Assembly: GCA_904419285.1 (NCBI GenBank)
Contig: CAJFQZ010000002.1
Coordinates: 62,001-126,000 of the forward strand
Direction of reading: 5' to 3'
Origin: Lachnospiraceae bacterium UBA1818
Lineage (GTDB): Bacteria; Bacillota; Clostridia; Lachnospirales; Lachnospiraceae
Length of the DNA stretch: 64,000 nt
Positions 25,508-35,400 of the stretch are shown piece by piece. The translations under genes were made by a program, and so were the position numbers. The notes beneath the pieces were generated by a model. It was not told the origin of the DNA and did not search any database. It saw only the letters and a list, made by a program, of their open reading frames with translations. Position 1 is the stretch's first letter. Each line of letters opens with the position of its first letter.

Positions 25508-27700
25508 ATGGATGAGAAGAAAATCAGATCAGACAGGGAGCAGTACCGGACAGATCAGGAACAGTACCGGGAAGATCCGGCGGCAGAGCGGAAGACAGAG
25601 GATATGATCCGCGAGATGGCGGAAGAGATTGAGATTCCGCATTCCGTCACGCCGGAGGCGGTGGAGGAAGCGCTGGAAAAGCGGAGACGGGAGCAGCGGC
25701 GGAGCAGGTTCAGGAAAAACGGATGGAAGTATCTGGCGGGAGCAGCGGCGGCATGTCTCTGCCTGGCAGTCGGGATCCAGGCGGGATATCAGGCACTTAA
25801 CGGGAACAGAGCGGCGCTTGGCAGTTCATCGTCAGGAGGTAGCTCCTCGGCAGCAGCTTCATCGGGAAGCGCAGACACGGCAGGAGGACAGGAAGCTGGC
25901 AGCGGGAGCTATGGAGAGAACAGGATCGTATCAGCGAAAGACTATGACGAGGTCTATGATTACATTGAGGCCAGGCAGGAGTATCTGGACAGTATGTCTG
26001 AGAGCACGTCTCAGGCGGAAGCCAGGAGCAGCTATGCTATTGCGTCCAATCTGGATTCTGCTTCTTCGGGTACAGTGAAGAGCGGAAATTCAGAGAGCTA
26101 CAGCGGCATGGAGGGAGCGGCGTCCTGGTCGGACACCAATGTCAGAGAAGAAGGCGTGGGCGAAGGAGACGTCGTGAAGACAGACGGAGAGAATCTGTAT
26201 GTCCTGAACGGTCAGAAGATCAATATCGTCAGCGCTGCGGCAGGGGATCTGAACAGTTTGTCGGAGATCGCCATGGAAGAGTCTGATCTTGTGACGGAAC
26301 TGTATGTGGAGAATGGAAGGCTTGTTGTGGTCTATTCAAGATCAGAGTATGAGGAAGGAACAGCGTCTGCTGATTCAGAAGAGGCAGATTCGGAAAACAA
26401 TGGAGCTGAAGCGTCGACGGACATCGCTGTGATCGGCGGCGGTTATTACCGGGATTATACCTGCGCGGACGTCTATGATGTGAGCAGTCCGGCGGATCCG
26501 GTGCTCCTGGGCGGGATCTCTCAGAGCGGATATTACAATACTATGCGGGTGAAAGACGGCTGTGTGTACCTGCTGAGCAATTACTATGCGGACACAGGCG
26601 CGGCGAGAGAGGATGTGTCGGCGTACATCCCGGAGGTTCAGGACCAGATGATCGATGCTTCGGATATCTACATGCCGGATGGAAAGATGGGGGATGCATA
26701 TACCGTGATCTCAGCGTTTTCCCTTGAAGACCCGGCGAATAAGACAGACAGCAAGGCAGTGTTCGGCAGCGCCAATCTCTGCTATGTGAGCGGGGAAAAT
26801 ATTTATATAACGGAAATGTGCTTCGGCAGTGATGATTCTGATGTAGATCAGACGTCCATACGGAAAATCTCATATGAAAACGGAACTCTTGCAGGGATCG
26901 CCCAGGCAAAGGTGGATGGTTTTCTCAATGACTCCTTCAGCATTGATGAATATGAAGGATATTTAAGACTGGTCACCACCATATCACCTTCCTCGGATAT
27001 TGCTCTGTATCCGATGCCACGGGTGGGATCCTCGGAGGAGGAGATCGACAGCCAGGTGAAGGATACGAACGCTCTCTTTGTCCTGGACGGGAACCTGGAG
27101 ACCGTGGGTGAGATCCGTGACCTTGCTGAGAATGAGAGCGTTTATTCGGCTAGGTTTATGGGAGATACAGGATATTTCGTGACGTTCCGCCAGGTGGATC
27201 CGCTGTTTTCCGTGGATCTCTCCGACCCGTCGGCCCCGAAGATCATCGGCGAACTGAAGATTCCAGGATTCTCCGAATATCTTCACCCATATGGGGAGGG
27301 GCTGCTCCTCGGGATCGGCATGGATGTTGACGAGAGCGGGACAACGACAGAGGGCGTGAAGCTCTCCATGTTCGATATATCCGATCCGTCCTCAGTACAG
27401 GAGATCCAGACCTACGTGATCGACGGCATGTACAGTACGAATGTGTACAATTACAAAGCAGTGTTTGCCGATGTGGAGAAAAATCTGTTCGGCTTTACAG
27501 CATACGGCGACAGCCCGGAATACTGTATTTTCTCCTACGACGCGGAGAAGGGATTTACGGAGGTGTTCTCGAGAACTCTGAGCGGATACGGAGATGCCAG
27601 GGGGCTTTATGTGGGAGATGTCTTCTATCTTGTGGAGAACCGGACAGTGGAGTCCTATACATTGAACGGGTTTGAGAAAATAGATGATATCGTGCTGTAG
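25508..27700 (+). CDS. Membrane-anchored extracellular beta-propeller protein, candidate anti-sigma sensor
   Basis: A 730-residue single-pass protein. Residues 1-75 are cytoplasmic and highly charged (DREQYRTD repeated twice, then ETEDMIREMAEE-like helix and IEIPHSVTPEAVEEALEKRR). A transmembrane helix follows near residues 77-97 (LAGAAAACLCLAVGIQAGY), then a Ser/Gly/Ala-rich linker and an extracellular domain from about 140 matching the Beta_propel family (EEGVGEGDVVKTDGENLYVL; YEGYLRLVTT; LHPYGEGLLLGIG). Its position 35 bp after an ECF sigma gene suggests that the cytoplasmic segment binds the sigma factor and the propeller senses an external signal; this is inference. ATG 25508 follows AGGAAAGGG; a TTG at 25469 overlapping the sigma stop is a weaker alternative. 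Confidence 0.75.
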   Translation: MDEKKIRSDREQYRTDQEQYREDPAAERKTEDMIREMAEEIEIPHSVTPEAVEEALEKRRREQRRSRFRKNGWKYLAGAAAACLCLAVGIQAGYQALNGNRAALGSSSSGGSSSAAASSGSADTAGGQEAGSGSYGENRIVSAKDYDEVYDYIEARQEYLDSMSESTSQAEARSSYAIASNLDSASSGTVKSGNSESYSGMEGAASWSDTNVREEGVGEGDVVKTDGENLYVLNGQKINIVSAAAGDLNSLSEIAMEESDLVTELYVENGRLVVVYSRSEYEEGTASADSEEADSENNGAEASTDIAVIGGGYYRDYTCADVYDVSSPADPVLLGGISQSGYYNTMRVKDGCVYLLSNYYADTGAAREDVSAYIPEVQDQMIDASDIYMPDGKMGDAYTVISAFSLEDPANKTDSKAVFGSANLCYVSGENIYITEMCFGSDDSDVDQTSIRKISYENGTLAGIAQAKVDGFLNDSFSIDEYEGYLRLVTTISPSSDIALYPMPRVGSSEEEIDSQVKDTNALFVLDGNLETVGEIRDLAENESVYSARFMGDTGYFVTFRQVDPLFSVDLSDPSAPKIIGELKIPGFSEYLHPYGEGLLLGIGMDVDESGTTTEGVKLSMFDISDPSSVQEIQTYVIDGMYSTNVYNYKAVFADVEKNLFGFTAYGDSPEYCIFSYDAEKGFTEVFSRTLSGYGDARGLYVGDVFYLVENRTVESYTLNGFEKIDDIVL

Positions 27701-27713
27701 GCAGATATGTGGA

Positions 27714-27747
27714 AACGGCGCCCTCTCCCCAGGGGGCGCTGTTTTTC
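27714..27747 (+). terminator. Terminator after the beta-propeller gene
   Basis: A GC-rich stem (ACGGCGCCC with GGGGGCGCTGT) is followed by TTTTTCTTT. Confidence 0.75.
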
Positions 27748-27841
27748 TTTACTTTCCGTGGAAAGCAGGATAAAATGTTACTAATGCGTAGGCGCAGGCG
27801 GAGTGTCCGCCGCGCAGAAACATGGAAAGGATATGAAAAAT

Positions 27842-28603
27842 ATGATATTTGATACACATGCTCACTATGACGATGAGCAGTTCGATATAGACAGAGAGGA
27901 GCTCCTTGATTCGATGGCGGCGGGAGGCATCGGGACGATCGTAAACGCAGCGGCATCACCGGAATCCTGGGATAGGATCCTGGAGCTTACGGAGAAGTAT
28001 CCGTTTATCTATGGCATGATCGGCGTACACCCGGACGAGGTGGGATCTCTGGACGAAGAGAAGTTCGGCAGGATGGAAGAACTGCTCGGACGTGAGAAGA
28101 TCGTTGCCGTCGGTGAGATCGGGCTGGACTATTACTGGGATAAGGAAGGGCATGACACGCAGAAGTACTGGTTTATCCGTCAGCTTGAGCTTGCGGCGAA
28201 GAAGCATATGCCGGCCGCGGTCCACAGCCGGGAGGCTGCCGCGGACACAATGGAGATCATGAAGAAGTACGGGGTGGGAATGCAGGCGGTCATCCACTGC
28301 TATTCCTATTCCGCGGAGATGGCGCGGGAGTATGTGAAGATGGGATATTATATCGGAGTAGGCGGCGTGGTGACATTCAAAAATGCGCGGAAGCTGAAGG
28401 AAGTCGTGCAGGAGGTCCCTCTGGAGCGGATCGTCCTCGAGACGGACTGTCCCTATCTTGCGCCGGTGCCGTTCAGAGGAAAAAGAAATTCTTCCCTGAA
28501 CCTTCCATATGTGGCGCAGGCTGTCGCGGAGCTGAAGGGAATATCTGCGGAAGAAGTGATCCGGCAGACAGATGAGAACGCCAGGAAACTGTATAACCTC
28601 TGA
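27842..28603 (+). CDS. TatD-family metal-dependent DNase/hydrolase
   Basis: A 253-residue TIM-barrel amidohydrolase of the TatD family (3'-5' exonuclease and deoxyribonuclease activities in characterised members). Metal ligands are visible: FDTHAHYDD at the N-terminus, the Glu in VAVGEIGLDYYWD, VHSREAAADTM, IHCYSYS and the Asp in VLETDCPYL. The chain begins at the second of two close ATGs: 27842 leaves 11 bp after GGAAAGG, whereas 27833 leaves only 2. The gene is 36 bp before rsmA, an arrangement common in Firmicutes. Confidence 0.92.
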   Translation: MIFDTHAHYDDEQFDIDREELLDSMAAGGIGTIVNAAASPESWDRILELTEKYPFIYGMIGVHPDEVGSLDEEKFGRMEELLGREKIVAVGEIGLDYYWDKEGHDTQKYWFIRQLELAAKKHMPAAVHSREAAADTMEIMKKYGVGMQAVIHCYSYSAEMAREYVKMGYYIGVGGVVTFKNARKLKEVVQEVPLERIVLETDCPYLAPVPFRGKRNSSLNLPYVAQAVAELKGISAEEVIRQTDENARKLYNL

Positions 28604-28639
28604 ATACTCAGAGAGGAATCAAAAAAAGGAGTATAGTTT

Positions 28640-29524
28640 ATGAAAGAACCCACATTAGGCAGTCCCCAGAATACGATCGCGGTGCTGCAGAAATACAATT
28701 TTGTGTTCCAGAAAAAGTTCGGGCAGAACTTTCTCATCGACACTCATGTGCTCGACAAGATCATCCGGTCGGCTGAGATCACGAAAGATGATTTTGTCCT
28801 CGAGATCGGTCCGGGGATAGGAACGATGACCCAGTATCTGGCGTGCGCTGCGGGAAAGGTGGTCGCGGTGGAGATCGACCGCGCGCTGATCCCCATCCTT
28901 GCGGATACACTGGATGGATATGACAATGTGACTGTGATCAACGAGGATGTGCTGAAGGTGGATATCGCGAAGCTGGCAGAAGAGCAGAACGGCGGAAGGC
29001 CGATCAAGGTCGTGGCGAATCTTCCGTACTATATCACCACGCCGATCATCATGGGTCTTTTTGAGAAAAATGTGCCGATCAAAAGCATCACTGTCATGGT
29101 GCAGAAGGAAGTGGCGGACCGGATGCAGGTGGGACCCGGGACGAAAGATTACGGCGCGCTCTCTCTGGCGGTGCAGTACTATGCGAAACCGTATATCGTG
29201 GCAAATGTCCCGCCGAACTGTTTCATGCCCCGGCCCAAGGTGGGATCGGCGGTCATCCGCCTGGAGCGCTATGAGGAACCGCCGGTGCAGGTGAAGGATG
29301 AAAAATTGATGTTCCGTATTATCAGAGCCTCCTTCAACCAGCGGAGAAAGACACTGGCGAACGGGCTTAAGAATTCTCCGGAGCTGGATTTTACGAAAGA
29401 AGAGATCGAGGAGGCGATAGAAACACTCGGGAAAGGAGCGTCTGTCCGTGGAGAGGCGCTGACGCTGGAAGAGTTTGCAAGACTGTCTGATGTGCTCTGT
29501 GAGAGGAAGGATCCCGCTGTCTGA
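28640..29524 (+). CDS. rsmA: 16S rRNA (adenine1518-N6/adenine1519-N6)-dimethyltransferase RsmA
   Basis: RsmA (KsgA) dimethylates two adjacent adenosines in the 3' hairpin of 16S rRNA during small-subunit maturation; loss gives kasugamycin resistance. The 294-residue protein shows the SAM-binding motif LEIGPGIGTMTQYL, acidic loop VVAVEIDRALI, the N6-adenine methylase motif VANLPYYITTP and the C-terminal helical domain with IIRASFNQRRKTLANGL. GQNFLID near the N-terminus is the family signature. AAAAAAAGGAG precedes ATG 28640. Confidence 0.96.
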   Translation: MKEPTLGSPQNTIAVLQKYNFVFQKKFGQNFLIDTHVLDKIIRSAEITKDDFVLEIGPGIGTMTQYLACAAGKVVAVEIDRALIPILADTLDGYDNVTVINEDVLKVDIAKLAEEQNGGRPIKVVANLPYYITTPIIMGLFEKNVPIKSITVMVQKEVADRMQVGPGTKDYGALSLAVQYYAKPYIVANVPPNCFMPRPKVGSAVIRLERYEEPPVQVKDEKLMFRIIRASFNQRRKTLANGLKNSPELDFTKEEIEEAIETLGKGASVRGEALTLEEFARLSDVLCERKDPAV

Positions 29525-29578
29525 AAATGGCGGAAAGATAATAGACACGCAGTTCATAAATATTTAATAGTCAGTTAA

Positions 29579-29607
29579 TTGTATAAATTGCATAAATTTA
29601 GTATAAT
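29579..29607 (+). promoter_or_regulatory. Citrate synthase promoter
   Basis: TTGTAT (29579-29584) and TATAAT (29602-29607) are separated by 17 bp in an AT-rich stretch, 48 bp before the gene. Confidence 0.75.
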
Positions 29608-29655
29608 AAAAAGGTCATACCGATAAAAAATATAAGAGAGAAGGAGGAAACGCAC

Positions 29656-31026
29656 ATGGCAAAAGATATTGACAGCATTTTTTTCGATATTACTCCCGAG
29701 ATTGAAGAATTAGCTCTCAAGTGTGAAACGAACAACCAGATTGATAAGGACCTGTACACGAAGTACGAAGTAAAGCGCGGGCTTCGCGATCTGAACGGGA
29801 AAGGTGTTCTCGCCGGACTTACGAACATTTCCGATGTCTGCGCTTCAAAGATCGTCGATGGAAAGAGCGTTCCCTGTGAAGGAAATCTTTACTATCGAGG
29901 ATATAATATTAAGGATCTGGTCAAAGGATTTCTTGACGCAAAGCATCCAGGTTTTGAGGAAACGGCATATCTGCTGCTCTTCGGAGAACTTCCCAGCAAA
30001 AAAGAACTGAAGAATTTCCAGAATATGATGGCTGAACGCCGCATGCTTCCGCCGAACTTTACACGGGACGTGATCATGAAGGCTCCGAGCCGCGATATGA
30101 TGAACAGCATTACGAGAAGTATCCTGCAGCTCTATTCCTATGATGAGAAGGCTGACGATACGAGCATTCCGAATGTGCTTCGCCAGTGCCTGAACCTGAT
30201 CAGCCAGTTCCCGATGCTCATGGTATACGGATATCACGCATACAACTACAGAAGGGGCGAGGACTTGTATATTTATGCGCCGAAGCCGGAACTCTCCACA
30301 GCGGAGAATATTCTGATGATGCTCCGCGAGGACAGGCAGTATACGGAACTTGAGGCGAAGATCCTTGATATGGCGATGGTGCTCCATATGGATCACGGCG
30401 GCGGAAATAATTCAACATTTACGACCCATGTCGTTACGTCCTCCGGAACAGATACTTATTCTACGATCGCGGCGGCGATGGCATCCCTGAAGGGACCGAA
30501 GCACGGCGGAGCGAACATCAAGGTAACGCAGATGTTTGAGGATATGAAGAAAAATCTGACCGATTGGAATGATGATGATCAGGTGCGAGCGTATCTGGAG
30601 GCACTGCTCGACAAGAAAGCGTTCGACAAGAAGGGCCTGATCTATGGTATGGGACACGCTGTATATTCAATCTCTGATCCGCGTGCAGATATTTTCAAAG
30701 CATTTGTGAAACAGCTCGCGCATGAGAAAGGACATGATGCGGAATATGCACTGTACGAGAAGGTAGAGCATATGGCTCCGGAGATCATAGGCGAGAAGCG
30801 CAGGATGTACAAAGGCGTCAATGCGAATGTGGATTTCTACAGCGGACTGGTGTACAGTATGCTGGATATCCCGCCGTCATTGTACACACCGATCTTTGCG
30901 GCAGCGCGTATCGTCGGATGGAGCGCTCACAGAATGGAAGAACTCCAGAATGTGGATAAGATCATCCGTCCGGCATATAAACCGCTCGCGCCGTATCGTG
31001 AATACATAAATTTAGATGACAGGTAG
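29656..31026 (+). CDS. gltA: Citrate synthase
   Basis: A 456-residue citrate synthase condensing oxaloacetate and acetyl-CoA. It has the extra N-terminal 50 residues seen in clostridial enzymes. Catalytic His and Asp regions are visible: DMAMVLHMDHGGGNNSTFT, LKGPKHGGANIKV, YGMGHAVYSISDPRA and the arginine/aspartate segment GVNANVDFYSGLVYSML. Together with the aconitase-family gene at 22193 it suggests an oxidative half-cycle from citrate toward 2-oxoglutarate and glutamate; no isocitrate dehydrogenase is in the window. RBS AGAAGGAGG. The following hydrolase begins immediately after the stop. Confidence 0.95.
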   Translation: MAKDIDSIFFDITPEIEELALKCETNNQIDKDLYTKYEVKRGLRDLNGKGVLAGLTNISDVCASKIVDGKSVPCEGNLYYRGYNIKDLVKGFLDAKHPGFEETAYLLLFGELPSKKELKNFQNMMAERRMLPPNFTRDVIMKAPSRDMMNSITRSILQLYSYDEKADDTSIPNVLRQCLNLISQFPMLMVYGYHAYNYRRGEDLYIYAPKPELSTAENILMMLREDRQYTELEAKILDMAMVLHMDHGGGNNSTFTTHVVTSSGTDTYSTIAAAMASLKGPKHGGANIKVTQMFEDMKKNLTDWNDDDQVRAYLEALLDKKAFDKKGLIYGMGHAVYSISDPRADIFKAFVKQLAHEKGHDAEYALYEKVEHMAPEIIGEKRRMYKGVNANVDFYSGLVYSMLDIPPSLYTPIFAAARIVGWSAHRMEELQNVDKIIRPAYKPLAPYREYINLDDR

Positions 31027-31034
31027 TGAGTAAC

Positions 31035-31970
31035 ATGAGAGATGAGTTTTATTTCCCGTCAAAAGATGGCAATACCGAGATCCACACAATAGAGTGGAAA
31101 CCGGAAGGAGAAGTGAAGGCTGTCCTGCAGCTCTGCCACGGAATGGTCGAATATATCAGAAGATACGATGAATTCGCAGAATTTATGTGCGGCAGAGGCT
31201 ACTATGTGGTGGGAAATGACCATCTTGGGCACGGCAAATCCGTGCAGAGCAAGTCAGAGTATGGGTTCTTCCATGAAAAATACGGAAATGCGTGCGTGAT
31301 CGGCGATATGCATACGCTGAGACAGCGGACGATGAAGAAATATCCGGATGTGCCCTATTTTATGCTCGGACACAGTATGGGCTCGCTTTTGGTGAGGCAG
31401 TATATCCAGATGTATGGAAACGGGCTGAGCGGGGTGGTACTCCTGGGGGTAGTTTCAGACCGGAACAGAGCGCTGCTGCACTGCGGCAGACGGCTCTGCC
31501 GCCTGATGGCGGTTTTTCGAGGATGGCATTACCGAAGCCGGTTTATTGACGGGATGGTGCTCGGCTCTTATAATAAGAAATTTAAACCAGCCAGGACGCG
31601 GGCGGACTGGATGACAAGCGACAGGGAACATTTGGATGCTTATGTTTCTGATCCGCTCTGCTCCTTTGTATTTACCGTGAATGCTTATTATAGTATGTTT
31701 ACGGGGATGCTGACAATGGAGAAGAATGAGAATCTGCCTATGGTGCCGAGGATGCTCCCGATCCTGCTCGCGGCAGGAACAGATGATCCGGTAGGAAATT
31801 TCGGCAGGGGCGTGAGGAAGATTTATGATCAGTACAGGACTTCGGGACTTCAGGATGTTACGCTCAGATTCTATGACGGAGACCGCCATGAACTTCTGAA
31901 TGAGACGGACCGACAGCAGGTATACGAAGATCTGTATACATGGCTGGAAGAAAAGAGAATAAACGAATAA
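31035..31970 (+). CDS. Alpha/beta hydrolase, monoacylglycerol-lipase-like
   Basis: A 311-residue serine hydrolase of the Hydrolase_4 (monoacylglycerol lipase/lysophospholipase) group. The oxyanion and lid region reads NDHLGHGKSVQS, the nucleophile elbow is LGHSMGSLLV, the Asp is in LLAAGTDDPVG and the His in YDGDRHELLNE. No signal peptide, so it acts in the cytoplasm. A GTG at 31026, sharing its first base with the gltA stop codon, is an alternative in-frame start that adds three residues; ATG 31035 is preferred. It probably shares the gltA transcript. A 17-bp hairpin terminator follows. Confidence 0.87.
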   Translation: MRDEFYFPSKDGNTEIHTIEWKPEGEVKAVLQLCHGMVEYIRRYDEFAEFMCGRGYYVVGNDHLGHGKSVQSKSEYGFFHEKYGNACVIGDMHTLRQRTMKKYPDVPYFMLGHSMGSLLVRQYIQMYGNGLSGVVLLGVVSDRNRALLHCGRRLCRLMAVFRGWHYRSRFIDGMVLGSYNKKFKPARTRADWMTSDREHLDAYVSDPLCSFVFTVNAYYSMFTGMLTMEKNENLPMVPRMLPILLAAGTDDPVGNFGRGVRKIYDQYRTSGLQDVTLRFYDGDRHELLNETDRQQVYEDLYTWLEEKRINE

Positions 31971-31976
31971 AGAAAG

Positions 31977-32017
31977 CGAGAAAAAACCGTCGGCTGATGA
32001 CCGACGGTTTTTTCTCG
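31977..32017 (+). terminator. Terminator after the hydrolase gene, start of repeat copy 1
   Basis: A perfect 17-bp stem (31977-31993 with 32001-32017) has the core ACCGTCGG/CCGACGGT and a T6 run. A related hairpin (38594-38628, ACCGTCAG/CTGACGGT) precedes repeat copy 2. Confidence 0.88.
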
Positions 32018-32140
32018 TTTTTATAGTTATCTAAAGGAATGAGAGTAAAGTGCGACACCTTCTGGTGTCTATACTTTATGAGGGGGGAAGATAGTTGTTT
32101 ATCAACTATCTGTCTCATAGTATAGAGGGAAAATGTGTCA
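32017..32140. repeat. GH101-flanking structured element, copy 1
   Basis: The first 45 nt (32017-32061) are identical to 38631-38675, and similarity continues to AAAATGTGTC. Inside are a stem-loop (TAAAGTGCGACACC with GGTGTCTATACTTTA), a palindrome GATAGTTG/CAACTATC (32090-32097 with 32103-32110) and a promoter-like pair TTGTTT (32095-32100) and TAGTAT (32118-32123) with a 17-bp spacer. The palindrome overlaps the -35 box, as an operator would. Confidence 0.75.
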
Positions 32141-32416
32141 AAAGTATGAGAGAAGTCTTAAGGAAAACGAAAAAATATAAAAAAGTAATTAAGTTTTTGG
32201 GAAGACTGGTAATCTGAGCAAAATCCGCACAAAATTTCGGGATATATAAATTGTGCTAAGAAAAAATGGGAAAAAGTTTTTAAATTTGCACAAAAACACA
32301 TATTTTTTGCACTTAAAGAAAAAGAATTAAAAAACTATTGTACAAATAATACATACATATTAGTATAATACTACACGCATTTGTGCTAAATTGTGCAAAA
32401 AAGGAGGAAAAGCGCT
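32141..32416 (+). promoter_or_regulatory. GH101 upstream region with five TTGTGC/GCACAA motifs
   Basis: A very AT-rich, gene-free stretch. TTGTGC or its complement occurs at 32227, 32251, 32288, 32381 and 32391; the last two form the direct repeat TTGTGCTAAA-TTGTGCAAAA just before the RBS AAGGAGGA (32401-32408). A -10 TATAAT is at 32364-32369; the matching -35 is poor (TTGTAC at 20-bp spacing), which fits a promoter that needs an activator. The motif cluster is a candidate regulator-binding array. Confidence 0.5.
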
Positions 32417-35400
32417 ATGAAAAGAAAACTTGTGCTGCGGCTTTTAAGCCTTTCTTTGGCTGCAACCGTGGCAGGAACGATGTTTCCGTCCAATGTTTAC
32501 TTTGTCAATGCGGCGGAAAACTCGGTTGAAGCGCAGAACAGCGCGGAAGACGGCATCAATGACGCATGGACCCAGGATCCGGAGAGCGTATCCGGTTCCG
32601 GCGCGGTCTGTGCGGTGGAAGACGGATGGCTCCACCTGAAGTCTGATCCGTCCAACGGGAACAATCCCGGTACAAAGCCGGCGATCTTTGTGAACCCGAA
32701 CACCTTTGATTTCAGCCAGGATGGTTTCTTTGACTTCACGCTGAAAACGAACAATGCCAATACAGGTACAGGCGACTGCGACCGGTTCGGCGTTTATCTG
32801 GGGTATGACACAGATCAGAACGGCATGTTTGTCGGCTATGACAACGGCGGATGGTTCTGGCAGAAGTATACCGGAGGAGGCGGAGACTGGTACCAGGGCT
32901 CCCGACACGCCGCTCCAGCACAGGGAGAAGAAGTGGCGGTACATATCGAGTGGACTGCGGACCACAAGATGACGCTCACGCTGGATGGAGAGACCGTCTT
33001 TGAAAATGAGGACTTCTCCGGCATTGCTGATGTGCTCGGCACCCAGATCGCATTCAAAGGCGGAAGCTGGGAACAGAACGTGACAGACGTCCTGGTGAAG
33101 GACATCCACTATGCAGGACAGGCTGAGGCGGCTGTCTATCAGGTGACCGGAAAGGTGACAGACGCGGAAGGCAGTCCGGTGGAAGGCGCAAAGGTAACAG
33201 CAGGAGACGCTGAGGCAGTGACAGACGCGGAAGGAACTTATACGCTGGAGCTTGCCGATGGCGTGTATGACATCATAGTCGTGAAAGACGGATATATCAC
33301 CGGCACAGGAAGCGTTGAGGTAAGCGGACAGAACGCCGAGGCAGCAGACATTGTGCTGGATGCAGAGCCGGAGATCGAGACGGAAGTCCTTTCTACAGAT
33401 GAGATGGATGTCTATGTATCCAAGACCTTCCCGAGCGTTGTGAAGTATGAGATGAAGGGAAGCCTGGAAGGAAAGACCTTCTATGGACAGACAGAAGCTA
33501 TCAACACGATCCGGATCAATGACATTGATATCCAGGTCGCGCCGGAAGATGTGAAGGCAGAGTTCGACGGAACGACAGCGACCTATGTCATGAACGTCAA
33601 AAATGAGAAGAAACACATCGACGCTGAGATCACGGCAGAGCTGAAGGCAGAAGGGAACCAGCTGGCGTTCAACATCACGAAGATCGACAATAAGCTCCAG
33701 GATCAGACGACTACAAACAAGTACGGGGATACAGTGGAGACTTATCCGCTCCAGACGATCTCGATCCCGAACCACAGCCTGATCTCTGTAAGGAGTACGC
33801 AGAACGGAGCCAACTTAAAAGGCGCGGTGATGTCCTCCAATACGCATTACAGCGGAGATGAGCTGATCCAGGTCAATGCAGATATGGGTTCTTATGAGAA
33901 CAGAGACTACATGTACGCATTCCTGTCTACAGATGAGATGAGCGCCGGCATGTGGAGCAACTCTGAGCATGACGGACGTGTTGTAGCAGCCCCTGTAAAG
34001 GGAGGAAGCCAGAATACCCGCATCTACGCGACGTCGGAAGAGCGGGACGGCTATAAGACCATGGGGCTTGCCAGCGCGGAGTGGTACTACCACCGCAACG
34101 TGACGGATTCCAAGGGCGTAGAGTATACTGTCACAGAGACGGAGATGCCCCAGTCCAAGATCATTATCACAGGGGATATGAATGAGGACGCGCAGATTGA
34201 CTGGCAGGACGGCGCTATCGCATTCCGTGATATCATGAACAACCCGTATAAGTCAGAGGAAGTACCGGAGCTTGTGGCATGGCGTATCGCAATGAATTTC
34301 AGCAGCCAGGCACAGAACCCGTTCCTGACTACGCTGGATAACGTAAAACGTGTGGCGCAGCATACAGACGGCCTGGGACAGTCCGTACTTTTAAAAGGAT
34401 ATGCAAGTGAAGGACATGATTCGGGGCATCCGGATTATGATAACATCGGCGAGCGGATCGGCGGAGCCGAGGATATGAACACGCTGATGGAGAAGGGCGC
34501 AGAGTACGGCGCACGGTTTGGTATCCATGTGAATGCCAGCGAGATGTATCCTGAGGCGAAGGCGTTCAGCGAGGAGCTGGTGAGAAGAAATTCCGCCGGG
34601 GCGCTGAGCTACGGATGGAACTGGCTGGACCAGGGCATCGGCATTGACGGCATCTATGACCTTGCAAGCGGCGAGAGACAGGCACGTTTCGACGCACTGA
34701 AGGAGAAGGTCGGGGACAATATGGATTTCGTATACCTGGATGTCTGGGGCAACCTGACTTCAGGAAGCAGAGAAGACTCCTGGGAGACAAGAAAGATGTC
34801 CGATATGATCACGGACAATGGCTGGCGAATGACCACTGAGTGGGGATCCGGAAATGAGTATGATTCTACTTTCCAGCACTGGGCATGTGACCTGACCTAC
34901 GGCGGATATACCTCCAAGGGCGAGAACAGCGAAGTGATGCGTTTCTTAAGGAACCATCAGAAGGACTCCTGGGTAGGAGATTACCCGAGCTACGGCGGCG
35001 TTGCGAACGCACCGCTCCTGGGCGGTTACAACATGAAGGATTTCGAGGGATGGCAGGGAAGGAATGATTACGATGCGTATATCACGAACCTGTATACCCA
35101 TGACCTGATGACTAAGTTCCTGCAGCACTACCAGGTAGTGAAGTGGGAGGACGGCGATCCGGTCCAGATGACAGACAACGGCGAGACTTATACATGGACG
35201 CCGGAGAAAGAGATCACACTGAAGGCAGATCCGAAGAAATCTTCCGCTGAGACCGACACGGTCGTTGTCACAAGAGGAAGCACGGATCCGAGCGACGCGG
35301 CATACCGCGACAGGACAGTGACCCTGAACGGCATCGTGATCTCCCAGGGATCTGTGACCCAGGGCGACAACACCAACGCCAAGGGAACCGAGTCTTATCT

